Shown here one piece after another: positions 36,204 to 45,767 of a stretch of DNA of 64,000 nucleotides (positions within the stretch are counted from its first letter, which is position 1; every line of letters starts with the position of its first letter). The notes under the pieces are model-generated. The model searched no databases, was not told the origin of the DNA, and worked only from the letters and a program-made list of their open reading frames with translations. Source of the stretch: Planoprotostelium fungivorum (lineage: Eukaryota; Evosea; Variosea; Cavosteliida; Cavosteliaceae); contig MDYQ01000025.1 in assembly GCA_003024175.1 (NCBI GenBank), positions 62,001 to 126,000 on the forward strand, in the 5' to 3' direction. Made by a program: the position numbers and the translations under genes.

Positions 36204-37745
36204 ATGAAGAGCCTCCTGTTCCTCTTATTCCTCACACTACTCTCAATCTCCATCGCGTCAAGTGATGCAACCAAACCCAAGAGCAGATATGCTTGGGTCT
36301 CTTTCCTCTACGGCACCTCATATTTCACCACCCTACGTGTCATGCAAGCCTCCGTCAGAAGATCAGGGACACCTCACGACATCGTAACGCTGGTCGACGA
36401 AGACGTAGGCCCATCATACCGAAAGAGGCTGCAAGAAGACGGAGTCATCGTATTAGACATCCCCAAGCGGATAGAGAACAGCTACGCAGGAGATGCAGTC
36501 TTTCAGTCCCGCTTCGGGGCTGTGATGAGCAAATTGAACATGTTCAACATGACTCAGTACGAGAAGATCATCTACATGGACGCAGACACCATGATGATCG
36601 ATCAGTTTCACAAGAACAACGACGTCCTGTTTGAATGTGGAGATTTCTGCGCCGTATTCATCAACCCATGCATCTTCAACAGTGGTGTCATGGTGATTAA
36701 ACCCAATTCAGATCTCTTTGCAGACATGATCTCAAAGGTGAGCCACCCAATATGTGATGCAACCAACGCACATCGTCTCACCTCTTAACAGATCGATAAG
36801 CTGGAATCGTACGATGGTGCTGATCAGGGATTTTTGAATTCCTATTTCAACGACTTGTTGTCCGCTCCCATGTTCGACCCCTCCAAGGTGAAGACTTGAG
36901 ATCTCCCAGACGATATGATCACATACCGATCGACATGTCAGGTAGGAACGGAGAAGCTGAAGGGCAGCTTTCGACTTCCAACAACTTTCCACGTCGATCA
37001 CTTTCTCTTCTATCAACGTGCAAAATGGGACATGCCATGCCTGCGACCTAGGATTCTCGAGTTCATGGGCCCCGCCTTCTTAAAGCCCTGGAACTGGTGG
37101 ACTTATGTCATCCTCGATCTCAGCTGGGAGTGGCTGTCTCTCAAGAATAATTTACCGGGAGGAGATCCAGAGTGGATTTATTTCACGGGCTATCTCGCCT
37201 TCACGGCCGCCGTCTACATGATCTTCCGCATCATCTTCAAGAGTAAGACGAGCGGGGCTCTCTCGAGGAAGCTCCAATCCAAACGACCTTCGGAGTCTCT
37301 CCAGACCATGCAGTGTCTCATCGTCGGCTTCTCCATCTTGGTCCTGTGCCTCTACTCGGTCTTCCGTCTCATTAACCCTTCGACGCACCCGACTTACGCC
37401 ATCATCATCTTCCTCATCTGGTCTCACTGTCTGGCTCCCATCCTCTACGTCCAGTTCTGCCGGCTCAATTTTGAACCTACCACGACCCACGGGGGACCAT
37501 CAAGAGCTGCCATCGGTGTCAGACGGAGGACTTTCATCTTCGCCCTGCTTCCGTCGGTCTGTCTCCTCTTCTTCTCTACCCTGTGGAGCATGCTCAACAT
37601 GATGTTTCTCTTCACCAAAGTGGCCTTTTTGGTGGTGGCCATACTGGCTCAGATCGGATCTTTCTTTGTCTTCTTTGGGTGGACGGCCGCTCTGTGGATG
37701 CAGACTTATCATTACTCTGCGAAAGAAAGTATAACACGATTCTAG
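36204..37745 (+). CDS. GT8 glycosyltransferase with multi-pass C-terminus (IPUT1/PGSIP6-like)
   Basis: The N-terminal signal peptide MKSLLFLLFLTLLSISIASS is followed by a glycogenin-like GT8 domain: YAWVSFLYGTSYFTTLRVMQ, the metal-binding DxD in KIIYMDADTMMI, NSGVMVIKPNSDLF and DGADQGFLNSYF. HVDHFLFYQRAKWDMPCLRP and LKPWNWWTY follow. The C-terminal half has about five membrane helices, for example FSILVLCLYSVFRLI and VAFLVVAILAQIGSFFVFFG. This layout is that of the plant enzyme that adds glucuronic acid to inositol phosphorylceramide in the Golgi. Two introns, 36739-36790 and about 36,888-36,941, are clear. The GT8 call is firm; the exact donor and acceptor are inferred from the shared layout. 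Confidence 0.82.
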
Positions 37746-38162
37746 TCCTTCCATCGTCTCTATTCTTCTCTCTTCCTTTTCTATTTAGAACGATCCCATA
37801 CGATCAAGCGAACCTTCTTCATTTGAGGTTCTTCGCCTATATCTTCACGAAATCGAACTGGGACCATAACTATGGGTGAAATTGGATGCACACCATTTAT
37901 CTCACAGCATCGGTATTGACAACAACTAATACTTGGATCAGTAACGGCGCCATCTCTGGATGTAAGTGATGATCGCATCAACGATTGTAAAACTGATAAG
38001 GCGCTATGCACTCTGAGGAATATCTGACGATGACATCGTTCGTTCGATTACAGATGGATGAAGGGAGCACACTTATCTCAGGTATGGAACACAGCAAGAA
38101 CCTCAAAGGATGAACAGACGTGATGTACGCGTGGATTTATTCTCCCTCCAAGAATCCAGCGA
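37746..38162. other. about 420 bp between convergent gene ends
   Basis: This lies between the stop codon of the GT8 gene (+) and that of the SH3 gene (-). I see no conserved coding sequence in either strand. TTTATT at 38136-38141 is an AATAAA hexamer on the minus strand, 22 nt after the SH3 stop. Confidence 0.5.
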
Positions 38163-39461
38163 CTATTCATTGTATTGTACATATGTCGAAGGGAAGACAC
38201 CCTCCCTGTTATCGATGTATCCGAACCTACTTTCCATCAGATCTCTATCCTCCCTGAGACACGTGACATCCACTCACCACCATCCATCGGGATCACTCGT
38301 GTCAGTGACAGTGATGACCTCGTTGGCCCAGAAGCCAAGATCTCCCTGGTTCTCTCCGGCGTAATCGTACAGTGCGGTGACGGTAAAGTGTTGAGAAGTG
38401 TCTTGGCTGTACTCTCCGTTTCCTTGGATGTAGTTTCCTTGCTCGTCATAGTAACCTCCGTACTCGTCGTAGCCTCCTTGGTCTTGCGATGCGTCGTAGC
38501 TGGGCTCGGGCTCGGGCTCGGGGACGTAAACTGGGGGTGGGGCGGGGGCTGGAGCGGGTTTGGCGGCCGGAGGGGGTGTCGGTTTGGCCGCAGGGGGAGG
38601 TGCGAATTTTGCGGCTGGAGGTGGAGCGGGCTCATCTGTGGAACGTGATGAGTGACACATGATGATGGACGCATCGTGATCGACATATAAAGAAAAGGAA
38701 GAGAGAAGGAGAGAAGAGAGATCACCGTCCCAACCACCGTCGTCCTCGTCCTGTTCGGGAAGTCTCTTTGTCGTTGCGGCCCAGGCGGGAGCGGCTGGGT
38801 TCACGATGGGATTGGTCTGTGCCTTGACGGGTGCGGCCGCGGCCGGCTGACTTCTTTCAGCTCCATTTCCTCTCTTCTCTCTCACCTTGGGAGCTGCTGC
38901 CGGGGCAGGTTTGGTGGGAGCGGGTGCCGCTGCAGCAGGCTGATTGAATCGAGAGACAACGGGTGCCTGCGGCATGTGAGAAGCAGATGACGTGTGAGAC
39001 TCACGGGGGTGGGCTTGGCGGGAGCGGGGGCTGGTGCAGCTGGCTTGGCAATTGGAGCCGGTGTGGGCTTGGCCAGTGGAGCTGGAGCGGGTTTGGCAGG
39101 GGCCGGGGTGGGTTTTGGGGCGAGGGTGGCTACATTGGATCTGTGAGGAGGTGAGGAGTGTCTCGCGTGGTGGTGACTCACGGAGCGGGAGCGTAGACTG
39201 CACCACCTCCATAGTTTCCGGCGGTGGTTTTGGCTTTCTCGATGATGTTCTGTGAAGGCTTGGTTCCACTCGTGACGGAGGTTTGGTTCTGAAAGAATGG
39301 TTGGCGGTGATCTCGTGGTATGGAATGGACTCACCACAAAGCTGGCATCCGTCTCCCAATCATCGTCGTCACCACCTAAATCCTTCACGGTATTAGAGAT
39401 GGAATGAAATCAGTTCTCTTCTCACCTGGGCAGTGGATGGATCGTAACTTTTGAGGTACAT
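38163..39461 (-). CDS. Pro/Ala-rich protein with C-terminal SH3 domain
   Basis: The N-terminus is MYLKSYDPSTAQ, joined over an intron to DLGGDDDDWETDASFV. A long proline/alanine linker follows with many KPAPAP-type repeats, interrupted by NIIEKAKTTAGNYGG. An acidic Tyr/Gly block (EYGGYYDEQGNYIQGNGEYS) leads into a C-terminal SH3: TVTALYDYAGENQGDLGFWA, VITVTDTSDPDGWW, then across an intron FGYIDNREGVFPSTYVQYNE. The SH3 ALYDY, WW and FPSTYV motifs are all present, so it should bind proline-rich partners. This layout suggests a cortical actin or endocytosis adaptor; no actin-binding domain is visible. A splice acceptor just before the ATG suggests a non-coding first exon. Confidence 0.8.
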
Positions 39462-39618
39462 TTTCTGTCAAGATTCAGTGATTTCTCCTCAAAGTAATGG
39501 ATGCGACGATAAGACAGAGGTCTGACTCACATGATGACCCGATGAAAATGATGTTCCACTTGACAAGGTGCGCGTTGTAGATAGGAGGAAAAAAGTTGGG
39601 TCCTTGGGGTGATCATAT

Positions 39619-41496
39619 ATGACAGACGAAGCGAAAGACAAGTTTCTTGCCTGGTGTGATGCCAGAGGTATCTTCATCAGCCCTAAGTTAGACCTCTTCT
39701 CACCGTTCACTTTCGAAGAGGTGTGACATCACCATACAACAGCTCACGTCCTCTAGATCGATGAAACAATACATGGAGCCAGAGGAAAACAAGTGAAATA
39801 TAGAGGAGTGCGTGCATTGCAATCGATCGAGAAAGGTGTGCTACATCGCTCGATTGCTCGTTGATGTAATCTTTCAGATGAGGAGATCGTAAGATTACCC
39901 ATCGGTAGCTATGTGACGCCTCCTTCTATCGCAGAGAATGTAGAGAAAGGAACGATTCAATCTCACCTCAAATCACACAAGGTGATCACATTCGTTCCCT
40001 CTTCATGATGTCTCACCCTCTCAGCCTCCTCTATCCAACTTCTCCAGCATGTCTGTCTATCTGATGCACGAGTTCGCCACTGAATCATCCGCCCTATCTC
40101 CTTACATCGAGGTGATCTCATCCACCTCCCCACCACCTGACTCACACAGATCCTCCCTCAAGAGTACAGCAACAGTCTGTACCTGTCCGACGATCAAAAG
40201 GAAGGACTGAAAGGTACGACATTAGGCTCCATGATCGAGCAAGATTTCTTCGAACGACAATTCACAAAGTCCATCCTTCCCATCGTGGAGAGCTACAAGA
40301 ATTGGCCCACCAACGGAGACGAAAATCTCATCGAGCGATTCAGAGTGAGAAAATGAGAGATGAAAACGAGACTGAAGAGAGGAGAGGGCCGCGGGCACTG
40401 TCATGTCCAGAGGATTCCACGACGGAGAAGGAAGAGGACCGTTCATTCTACCGGTGGTGGACATGTTCAATCACTCTTGCGTTTTTCCAAACATTTCTCT
40501 GAAGGAGGACAACGGTGTGTTCATCGTTGTAGCGAGAGAATTTATCGGTAGAGACACTGAGGTGAAGAGAGAAGAAGAAATATGATTCTGTTGCTCACTA
40601 CAGAAGGTGTTCAATTCGTACGGTGAATTGAGCAATACGCAACTGATGCACACGTATGGATTCGTGGAAGAAGATAATCCACACGATTCCGTGGACATAC
40701 CCATCGATTGTATGGTCGAACAGTACAGAGAATCAGGTGAGGAGAAGGGCGAGAGAGACGCTGAAGAAGAGAAGGAGAAGAATCAGAAGACAAATCGTGC
40801 AGCGCGTCGGCCAAGATCGAGGTGATGCGACATCGAGCGTGCGAAACTGAACGTGAAAGGTCCTCCGCGATGCAAAGTTAATTTCAGAGAGGGGATTCCA
40901 GATCTCAAAGGAGGACATGCTGCCTTCTTCTCTCATCACCACGGCACAAGTGAGAAGAGAAGAGGGGAAGATTTGACCGAGACAGGTCCTGCTGATGGAC
41001 GACGAAGCGTTCGAGGAGTACAGGAAAGATCCAATCGAATTGGGAGAAGACATGATCGGGGAGGAAGGAGCGGACGACTATCTCGTGGCGGTGTGTCCTC
41101 TCTTTGCGATTCGTCTGATGGTGTAGGTGTATTCTCTCGTGTTGTCCACGATCGAGGCCAGGATGACCTCGTACGGTGTCAGCTTCCGTGATACATACCT
41201 CCAGCTGAAAGATCCGGTGATTGATTTTCATTCCCATTCGAGGGTCGCTATCTTTGACGTTTATAATAGAAATTAGAGGAAGCACAACGTAGCATCTGTG
41301 TCTTACGATTCAGCGAGCAGACGATGTTACTCAATTTGAAATCGCAACTGAAAGAAGAGGTGAGAGGAAGAAGGAGATGAGTGACGGACGAGATCAGATC
41401 GATGAGATCGTGGGAGAGACACAACCGAAACCTGTGGGGAACAAGAGAAAAACGAACGAGGGAGAGAAGAAGAAACAGAAGAAGCAGAGGAGATAG
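39619..41496 (+). CDS. SET-domain protein lysine methyltransferase (SETD6-like)
   Basis: Starts MTDEAKDKFLAWCDARGIFI, like the RuBisCO-methyltransferase/SETD6 branch, in which SET is split by an insert. Then come YRGVRALQSIEKDEEIVRLP, LPQEYSNSLYLSDDQKEGLK and MIEQDFFERQFTKSILPIVE. The SET C-terminal part is clear: FILPVVDMFNHSCVFPN (cofactor and substrate Asn-His) and FNSYGELSNTQLMHTYGFVE. The following region (IELGEDMIGEEGADDYLVAV and later) corresponds to the RuBisCO LSMT substrate-binding domain. The last exon ends in a basic tail GEKKKQKKQRR after an intron with donor at about 41,359. Probably nuclear. The match to the LSMT/SETD6 group is firm; which member is not. Confidence 0.82.
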
Positions 41497-41687
41497 ACAT
41501 TTCCTCGAGATAAATTTCGCGTTTATTCTTCTGTCTTCTCTTGATATTAGTTCTGTTGTGCGTATGTTAACGATGCATACAACACATTGGAGACGCGCAC
41601 AACGACAATTGTGACGTCGTGTGGACATCCTAATAAACCGAAAGGGTACTGATGATTTATTCATCACAAGACACTGTGCGACGAATC

Positions 41688-42158
41688 CTAATTGGAGTAG
41701 CCGTTGAATGCTCTCTTGTCGATGTCGTACGCATCAGCAGCCTTCTCTAAGAAGCCTCTGTACCTATCATTTTGGATGTCTCCTGTCTCCTTGGCCGTAT
41801 CGATCTTGTGTTCGACCCTGGACTGAACTTCCGTCTCAGGCACGTAGATGCCGGAGTTGGTGGTGAGACTGCCTCCCTCCATGCTGTGAGAGGACGATTG
41901 GTCCAAGAGGTGGTTGTCGATGGTAGTGTGGACGCTCTGATTGGTGATGGCGTTGTTGTTGCGATAGTTGGAGGGACCGTCGTTGCTATTGGGCAGGTCG
42001 AAGTGAGACCTCTCGTCGGCGCTGATGATATGAGACGCGTGAGTGTCGTAAGGACCAGTGTACTTGTCACTGCAGTCTTGTTGGTGGTGAGTGCGTTTAT
42101 TGTCGGTCATGTTTGTGTGTTGTGATATGGAGGTGGTGAAATCGTTTTGGGTCGGCAT
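41688..42158 (-). CDS. small hydrophilic, probably disordered protein, unrecognised
   Basis: A single uninterrupted exon of 156 residues starting MPTQNDFTTSISQHTNMTDN. It is rich in Asn, Ser, His, Asp and Thr and has no hydrophobic segment. The C-terminal part (IYVPETEVQSRVEHKIDTAK then RYRGFLEKAADAYDIDKRAF) could form amphipathic helices. TTTATT at 41656-41661 is an AATAAA hexamer on this strand, about 27 nt after the stop. I do not recognise a family. The even reading frame and polyadenylation signal support a real gene. Confidence 0.6.
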   Translation of the reverse strand: MPTQNDFTTSISQHTNMTDNKRTHHQQDCSDKYTGPYDTHASHIISADERSHFDLPNSNDGPSNYRNNNAITNQSVHTTIDNHLLDQSSSHSMEGGSLTTNSGIYVPETEVQSRVEHKIDTAKETGDIQNDRYRGFLEKAADAYDIDKRAFNGYSN

Positions 42159-42760
42159 TTGGTTTGGGCCGCTGGCCCGATCGAAATTTCACATGAAAGG
42201 TTGCTCTATCTCAACTAGGAATTAGAACATATCCAACAAGTTCCACCGTGATACTTGGTTTTGATTCGCTGATCTTGGATGAGCGATCACCTCCCACAAC
42301 ATTGTCTACGGTAGAAGAACTTTAAAGTGAAAAGCATTCACTTCTACTGGAGCTATCTTATCTGTCGATCGTACAAAAACGAACACCAAGAATTTCTTGC
42401 ATCCATATGATAGCCGATGTCTTCCAAACGTATATGGAGAAATTCCGAAGACAGAGAGGTGAGAGAGAAGAAGTTCATTCATCGGAGGCATCCCATCAAC
42501 ATATGACGGTGAGACTAATCTTCCACCAAGTTGGACTTGCGAACCTCTACAAAATATGTCTCAGTCTTTACATCTCTAATTCATCTGTCTGTGAAGAACA
42601 TTTGTTTGGAAAGGTGATGGTATAATAACCGTAATCGCGACCACCTTCCAAACTCTGCTGCGAATCGAGGGCGAATCTCTGGACTTGCCTCCAGGAGCTG
42701 GCGTTATCTCTCGTGTCACGTGCGTATCATTGAGATAAGAATACAACGCGCACTCCGATG

Positions 42761-42797
42761 AATATTCCGTTTTTTTGTGATATTACGGAATATTCCG
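42761..42797. promoter_or_regulatory. heat-shock-element-like dyad
   Basis: AATATTCCG (42761-42769) is repeated in inverted form as CGGAATATT (42786-42794), which itself lies within the perfect 12-bp palindrome CGGAATATTCCG (42786-42797). The spacing contains a run of seven T. The GGAATATTCC core has the nGAAnnTTCn form of heat-shock elements. It lies about 390 bp upstream of the thaumatin-like gene. The role is inferred. Confidence 0.4.
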
Positions 42798-43023
42798 GTT
42801 TTGCAGTGCGTCATCAGATGTCTTCGCCTCCGTTCGTCTATCGCTCACGTCACCTGTCGGCTCATTCCAAGTATCAGACCCGGATTCACCCCTCTGGACT
42901 TCTTAGGCGTATGTGCATGTGCACGCGCTTACAAGGTTTTCAATGAAATTGGTTTTCAATGAAGGAATACATGTATCGACCTATATCAAGTCGATGGATG
43001 TCTGACGCTGTCATTGTGTGTTC

Positions 43024-43032
43024 TATAAAATA
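43024..43032 (+). promoter_or_regulatory. TATA box of the thaumatin-like gene
   Basis: TATAAAATA stands 157 bp upstream of the ATG at 43189 in an otherwise gene-free stretch. It is a good consensus match, but the transcription start is unknown. Confidence 0.45.
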
Positions 43033-43188
43033 CGAAATACTGTCATCAACAACTCATCACCCTGGTGATGCACCCTTTCCCTGAAGCGTGAGATGAAATC
43101 AAGTGTCCTTCTCTCCGTTTCGTATGGACCTAAACTTGCATTCGATTCAACTCACTTCTATTCGAACAAGAACAACACAAGACGAACA

Positions 43189-44038
43189 ATGACCTTCAGA
43201 AACTTCCTACTCTTCCTCCTCGTGGCAACGATAGCCGCTGATGTATGCTCCACTTTCGACTGTGGTCTCTCCTCCGCGTGCTGCCCCGATCACAACCTTG
43301 GTGCCATATGTTACAACGAGACTCAGTACAGATGTGCTGCGGACGATCACAACGCCAAAAGTTACCTGTGCGCTCTCGATGCTCAATCTTGCAACGGAAC
43401 GTGCTTCGATCCAAAATTATACAAGTGCAACGAGGGTAGACTCTCTACTTCTACCTATCCCTCCGTTGGCTCTACCGTACAAGAGAACACATCCGACCGC
43501 GACCCCGAACCAACCTCTACCACCATCCAAGACTCGAATTCCCCTGCTGCATTCGACCTCGTCACCCCGGCAGCAAGTCTGCAACCCGGACTGACCCTCA
43601 TCAACAAGTGCGGTCACACCGTTCGGATCTGTGGTGCTGGTGGTGGCTACGTCTTCGAACTTGCCCCTCAGGGTTCTCGATGTGAGATTCTCCATCATCT
43701 TTCGTGGACTGATTGGTTGTAGATGTAGGTAACACTGGTAACCCCGCTTACAACCAATGCGGAAGTGTTCAGATCGAACGTGAGATTTATTGGGAGATAA
43801 ATGGTAACTGAAACGTCATCCAGTCAGATTCAACGGCTGGAACCACCTCGACTGGTACGATCTGTCTGAAGTTGCCATCCATTGGTCGAATGATCCAGTA
43901 CAACTCATTCCTCCCTTCGGTGCTCGTACTTTAGTTTGCACTCACAGGGGTTGCTCCGACGCTTATCAGTACTCTTCGGATGACACCAAGACCCACTCCA
44001 TCAGGACTGGTGGTGCCTTCGTGGCCCAATTCTGTTGA
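43189..44038 (+). CDS. secreted thaumatin-like protein
   Basis: A signal peptide (MTFRNFLLFLLVATIAADVC) precedes a small Cys-rich module (CGLSSACCPDHNLGAICYNE then CALDAQSCNGTCFDPKLYKC). A Ser/Thr/Pro linker follows, then a thaumatin-like domain: LTLINKCGHTVRICGAGGGY, FELAPQGSR, FNGWNHLDWYDLSEVAIHWS and PFGARTLVCTHRGCSDAYQY, ending GGAFVAQFC. Introns lie after GSR (about 43,680-43,722) and after SVQIE (about 43,780-43,825). Thaumatin domains bind beta-glucans in many secreted proteins. That would suit wall-digesting or encysting amoebae, but function here is inference. Confidence 0.72.
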
Positions 44039-44303
44039 GAAGGAGTTTCATTACTATATAGATAAACGAACACGATCCATGATTTCCCTTTATCGTGCCT
44101 CTTCCGTCGCCAACATACTGTAAGGTTACCGAAAAATGGAATTGTCGTCACTCGCTTTCTCTACAGCCTCCATCACATATTTTAGCAGCAATCTCGATTC
44201 ATCTAGTATTCTATATGATCTTATAGCCGCGGTGTAGAGACCGTTGCCTGGAATTGAAAAAGAACAACCAGCCGGACTAAAATATTGATACCACAACATC
44301 ACG

Positions 44304-45757
44304 ATGGCGAGTACTTATGCCGCCAAACTGAAGAAGGGAGTTCGGTATGGCTTATGCGGATCTCCAGAGTATCACGAAACAGAACAGGCTCTTTCTCAGA
44401 AGGTGGAAGATCTCGTCAAGATGATCAACGAATCAGAAAGGATCGTAGTCTTCACTGGCGCTGGTAGGTCTTCAAATCATAACGTGTTTCCTAATGATGT
44501 TCGCCAAAGGAATCTCCACATCTGTTGGACTCCCCGATTTTCGTGGGCCGAATGGTGTTTGGACATTAGAAAAGAAAGGTTTACTTGGTTCTGGTGAGTC
44601 AATCTTCTACATCGCTGTGAACAGAACATCAGGAGATACCAATGAACTGTCTTGGGATGAAGCCATCCCCTCGTTGGCTCACATGGCCATCGTTACTCTC
44701 TACAACAATGGAAAGGTCAGACATTGTGTCTCACAGAATGTCGATGGACTTCACTTGCGCTCTGGCTTACCCGTAGAGGCTGTCTCTGAATTACACGGTA
44801 ACGTGTGAGGGACTCGTTGTGAATGGACATTGATCGACGGTAGATTCGCAGAGAAGTGTGAGGACTGCGAGAGAGTTTATTACAGAGAGAACGACGTGGA
44901 TTCAATTGGATTTCAATTGACGGGGAAACTGTGCGAAGACAAAGAGTGTGGAGGCAGACTGAGGGACCTCTTATTAGATTGGGACGATGAACTCCCTGCA
45001 GATCAATACGAGAGGGCCCAGGAAGAGTGTCGATCAGCTGATCTCGTCATCTGCTTGGGTGATCTTTCACCGATCGTCCGTCTCGATCTGATTGACATCA
45101 GGCACATCACTAAGAGTAGTTCCGGCGGACAAACTTCCACTGATGACCAGGAAGAATGGAGGCCGCGTCGTCATCATCAACCTCCAGAAGACCCCAAAAG
45201 ATAGCAAAGCCTCCCTCGTCATTCGAGCCAAGTGCGATCGCGTCATGGCCTCCGTCATCTCTCGCCTCCGAATGAAGATGATTCCCTTCCTGAAGCTCTC
45301 CTCTCTCGATCTCACGCTCTCTCCCACAGGTGAATCACCATCACTGTCACCGCTGAAGACATCAGAGGAAGGGTGGACATTACAAGCGGAAGAGTGCGTG
45401 AACCTGAGCTGCATCCAATCGATCGATGAGAAGGAGAAGGTGGTCACGGAGGATCGATGGAAAATCGAGTGGAAGGAGGTGAACGGAGGGACCCTCCGCG
45501 TTTCTCTGCACTTCACACGATGCCCTCAGAGTCCAATAGAGGTGTCGTTCAAATTAGACGAGGGGAAGCAGACGAAGAGAATCGAATACAAGAAGATGGA
45601 GAGGGATTACAACGACTTGATCGAACAACAAGAGGGGGAGGATAACGGCAACGAGGTGAAAGAGGAGGATGACAAAGACGGGGTGGAAGAGGCAGAGACG
45701 TGTACAGAGAGGAGCACTCGACAGCTGAGGAAGAGACGGAAAATAGACAAAGGTTGA
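44304..45757 (+). CDS. SIRT6: SIRT6-type NAD-dependent deacylase
   Basis: A class IV sirtuin. The N-terminus MASTYAAKLKKGVRYGLCGS, with PEYHETEQALSQKVEDLVKM, matches SIRT6. NAD-binding motifs are complete: FTGAGISTSVGLPDFRGPNG (spliced), then CVSQNVDGLHLRSGLP with the SQNVDG block, and the catalytic His in SELHGNVFAEKCEDCERVYY. The zinc cysteines are CEDC and, further on, CEDKECGG. LLDWDDELP and ICLGTSLRVVPADKLPL follow, as in SIRT6. A helical tail with acidic and basic clusters ends QLRKRRKIDKG, a probable nuclear signal. Human SIRT6 acts in chromatin silencing and DNA-break repair. The stop codon is 10 bp from that of convergent COG2. Confidence 0.93.
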
Positions 45758-45767
45758 CCTTCGTATT

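Larger units (their letters stand above)
42159..43188. other. about 1 kb intergenic region between divergent genes
   Basis: The only large gap in the middle of the window. It is AT-richer than the flanking genes. No open frame in it looks like a conserved protein. It contains a CGGAATATTCCG dyad region and a TATA element, both listed separately, and probably holds the promoters of the disordered orphan (-) and the thaumatin-like gene (+). Confidence 0.5.
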
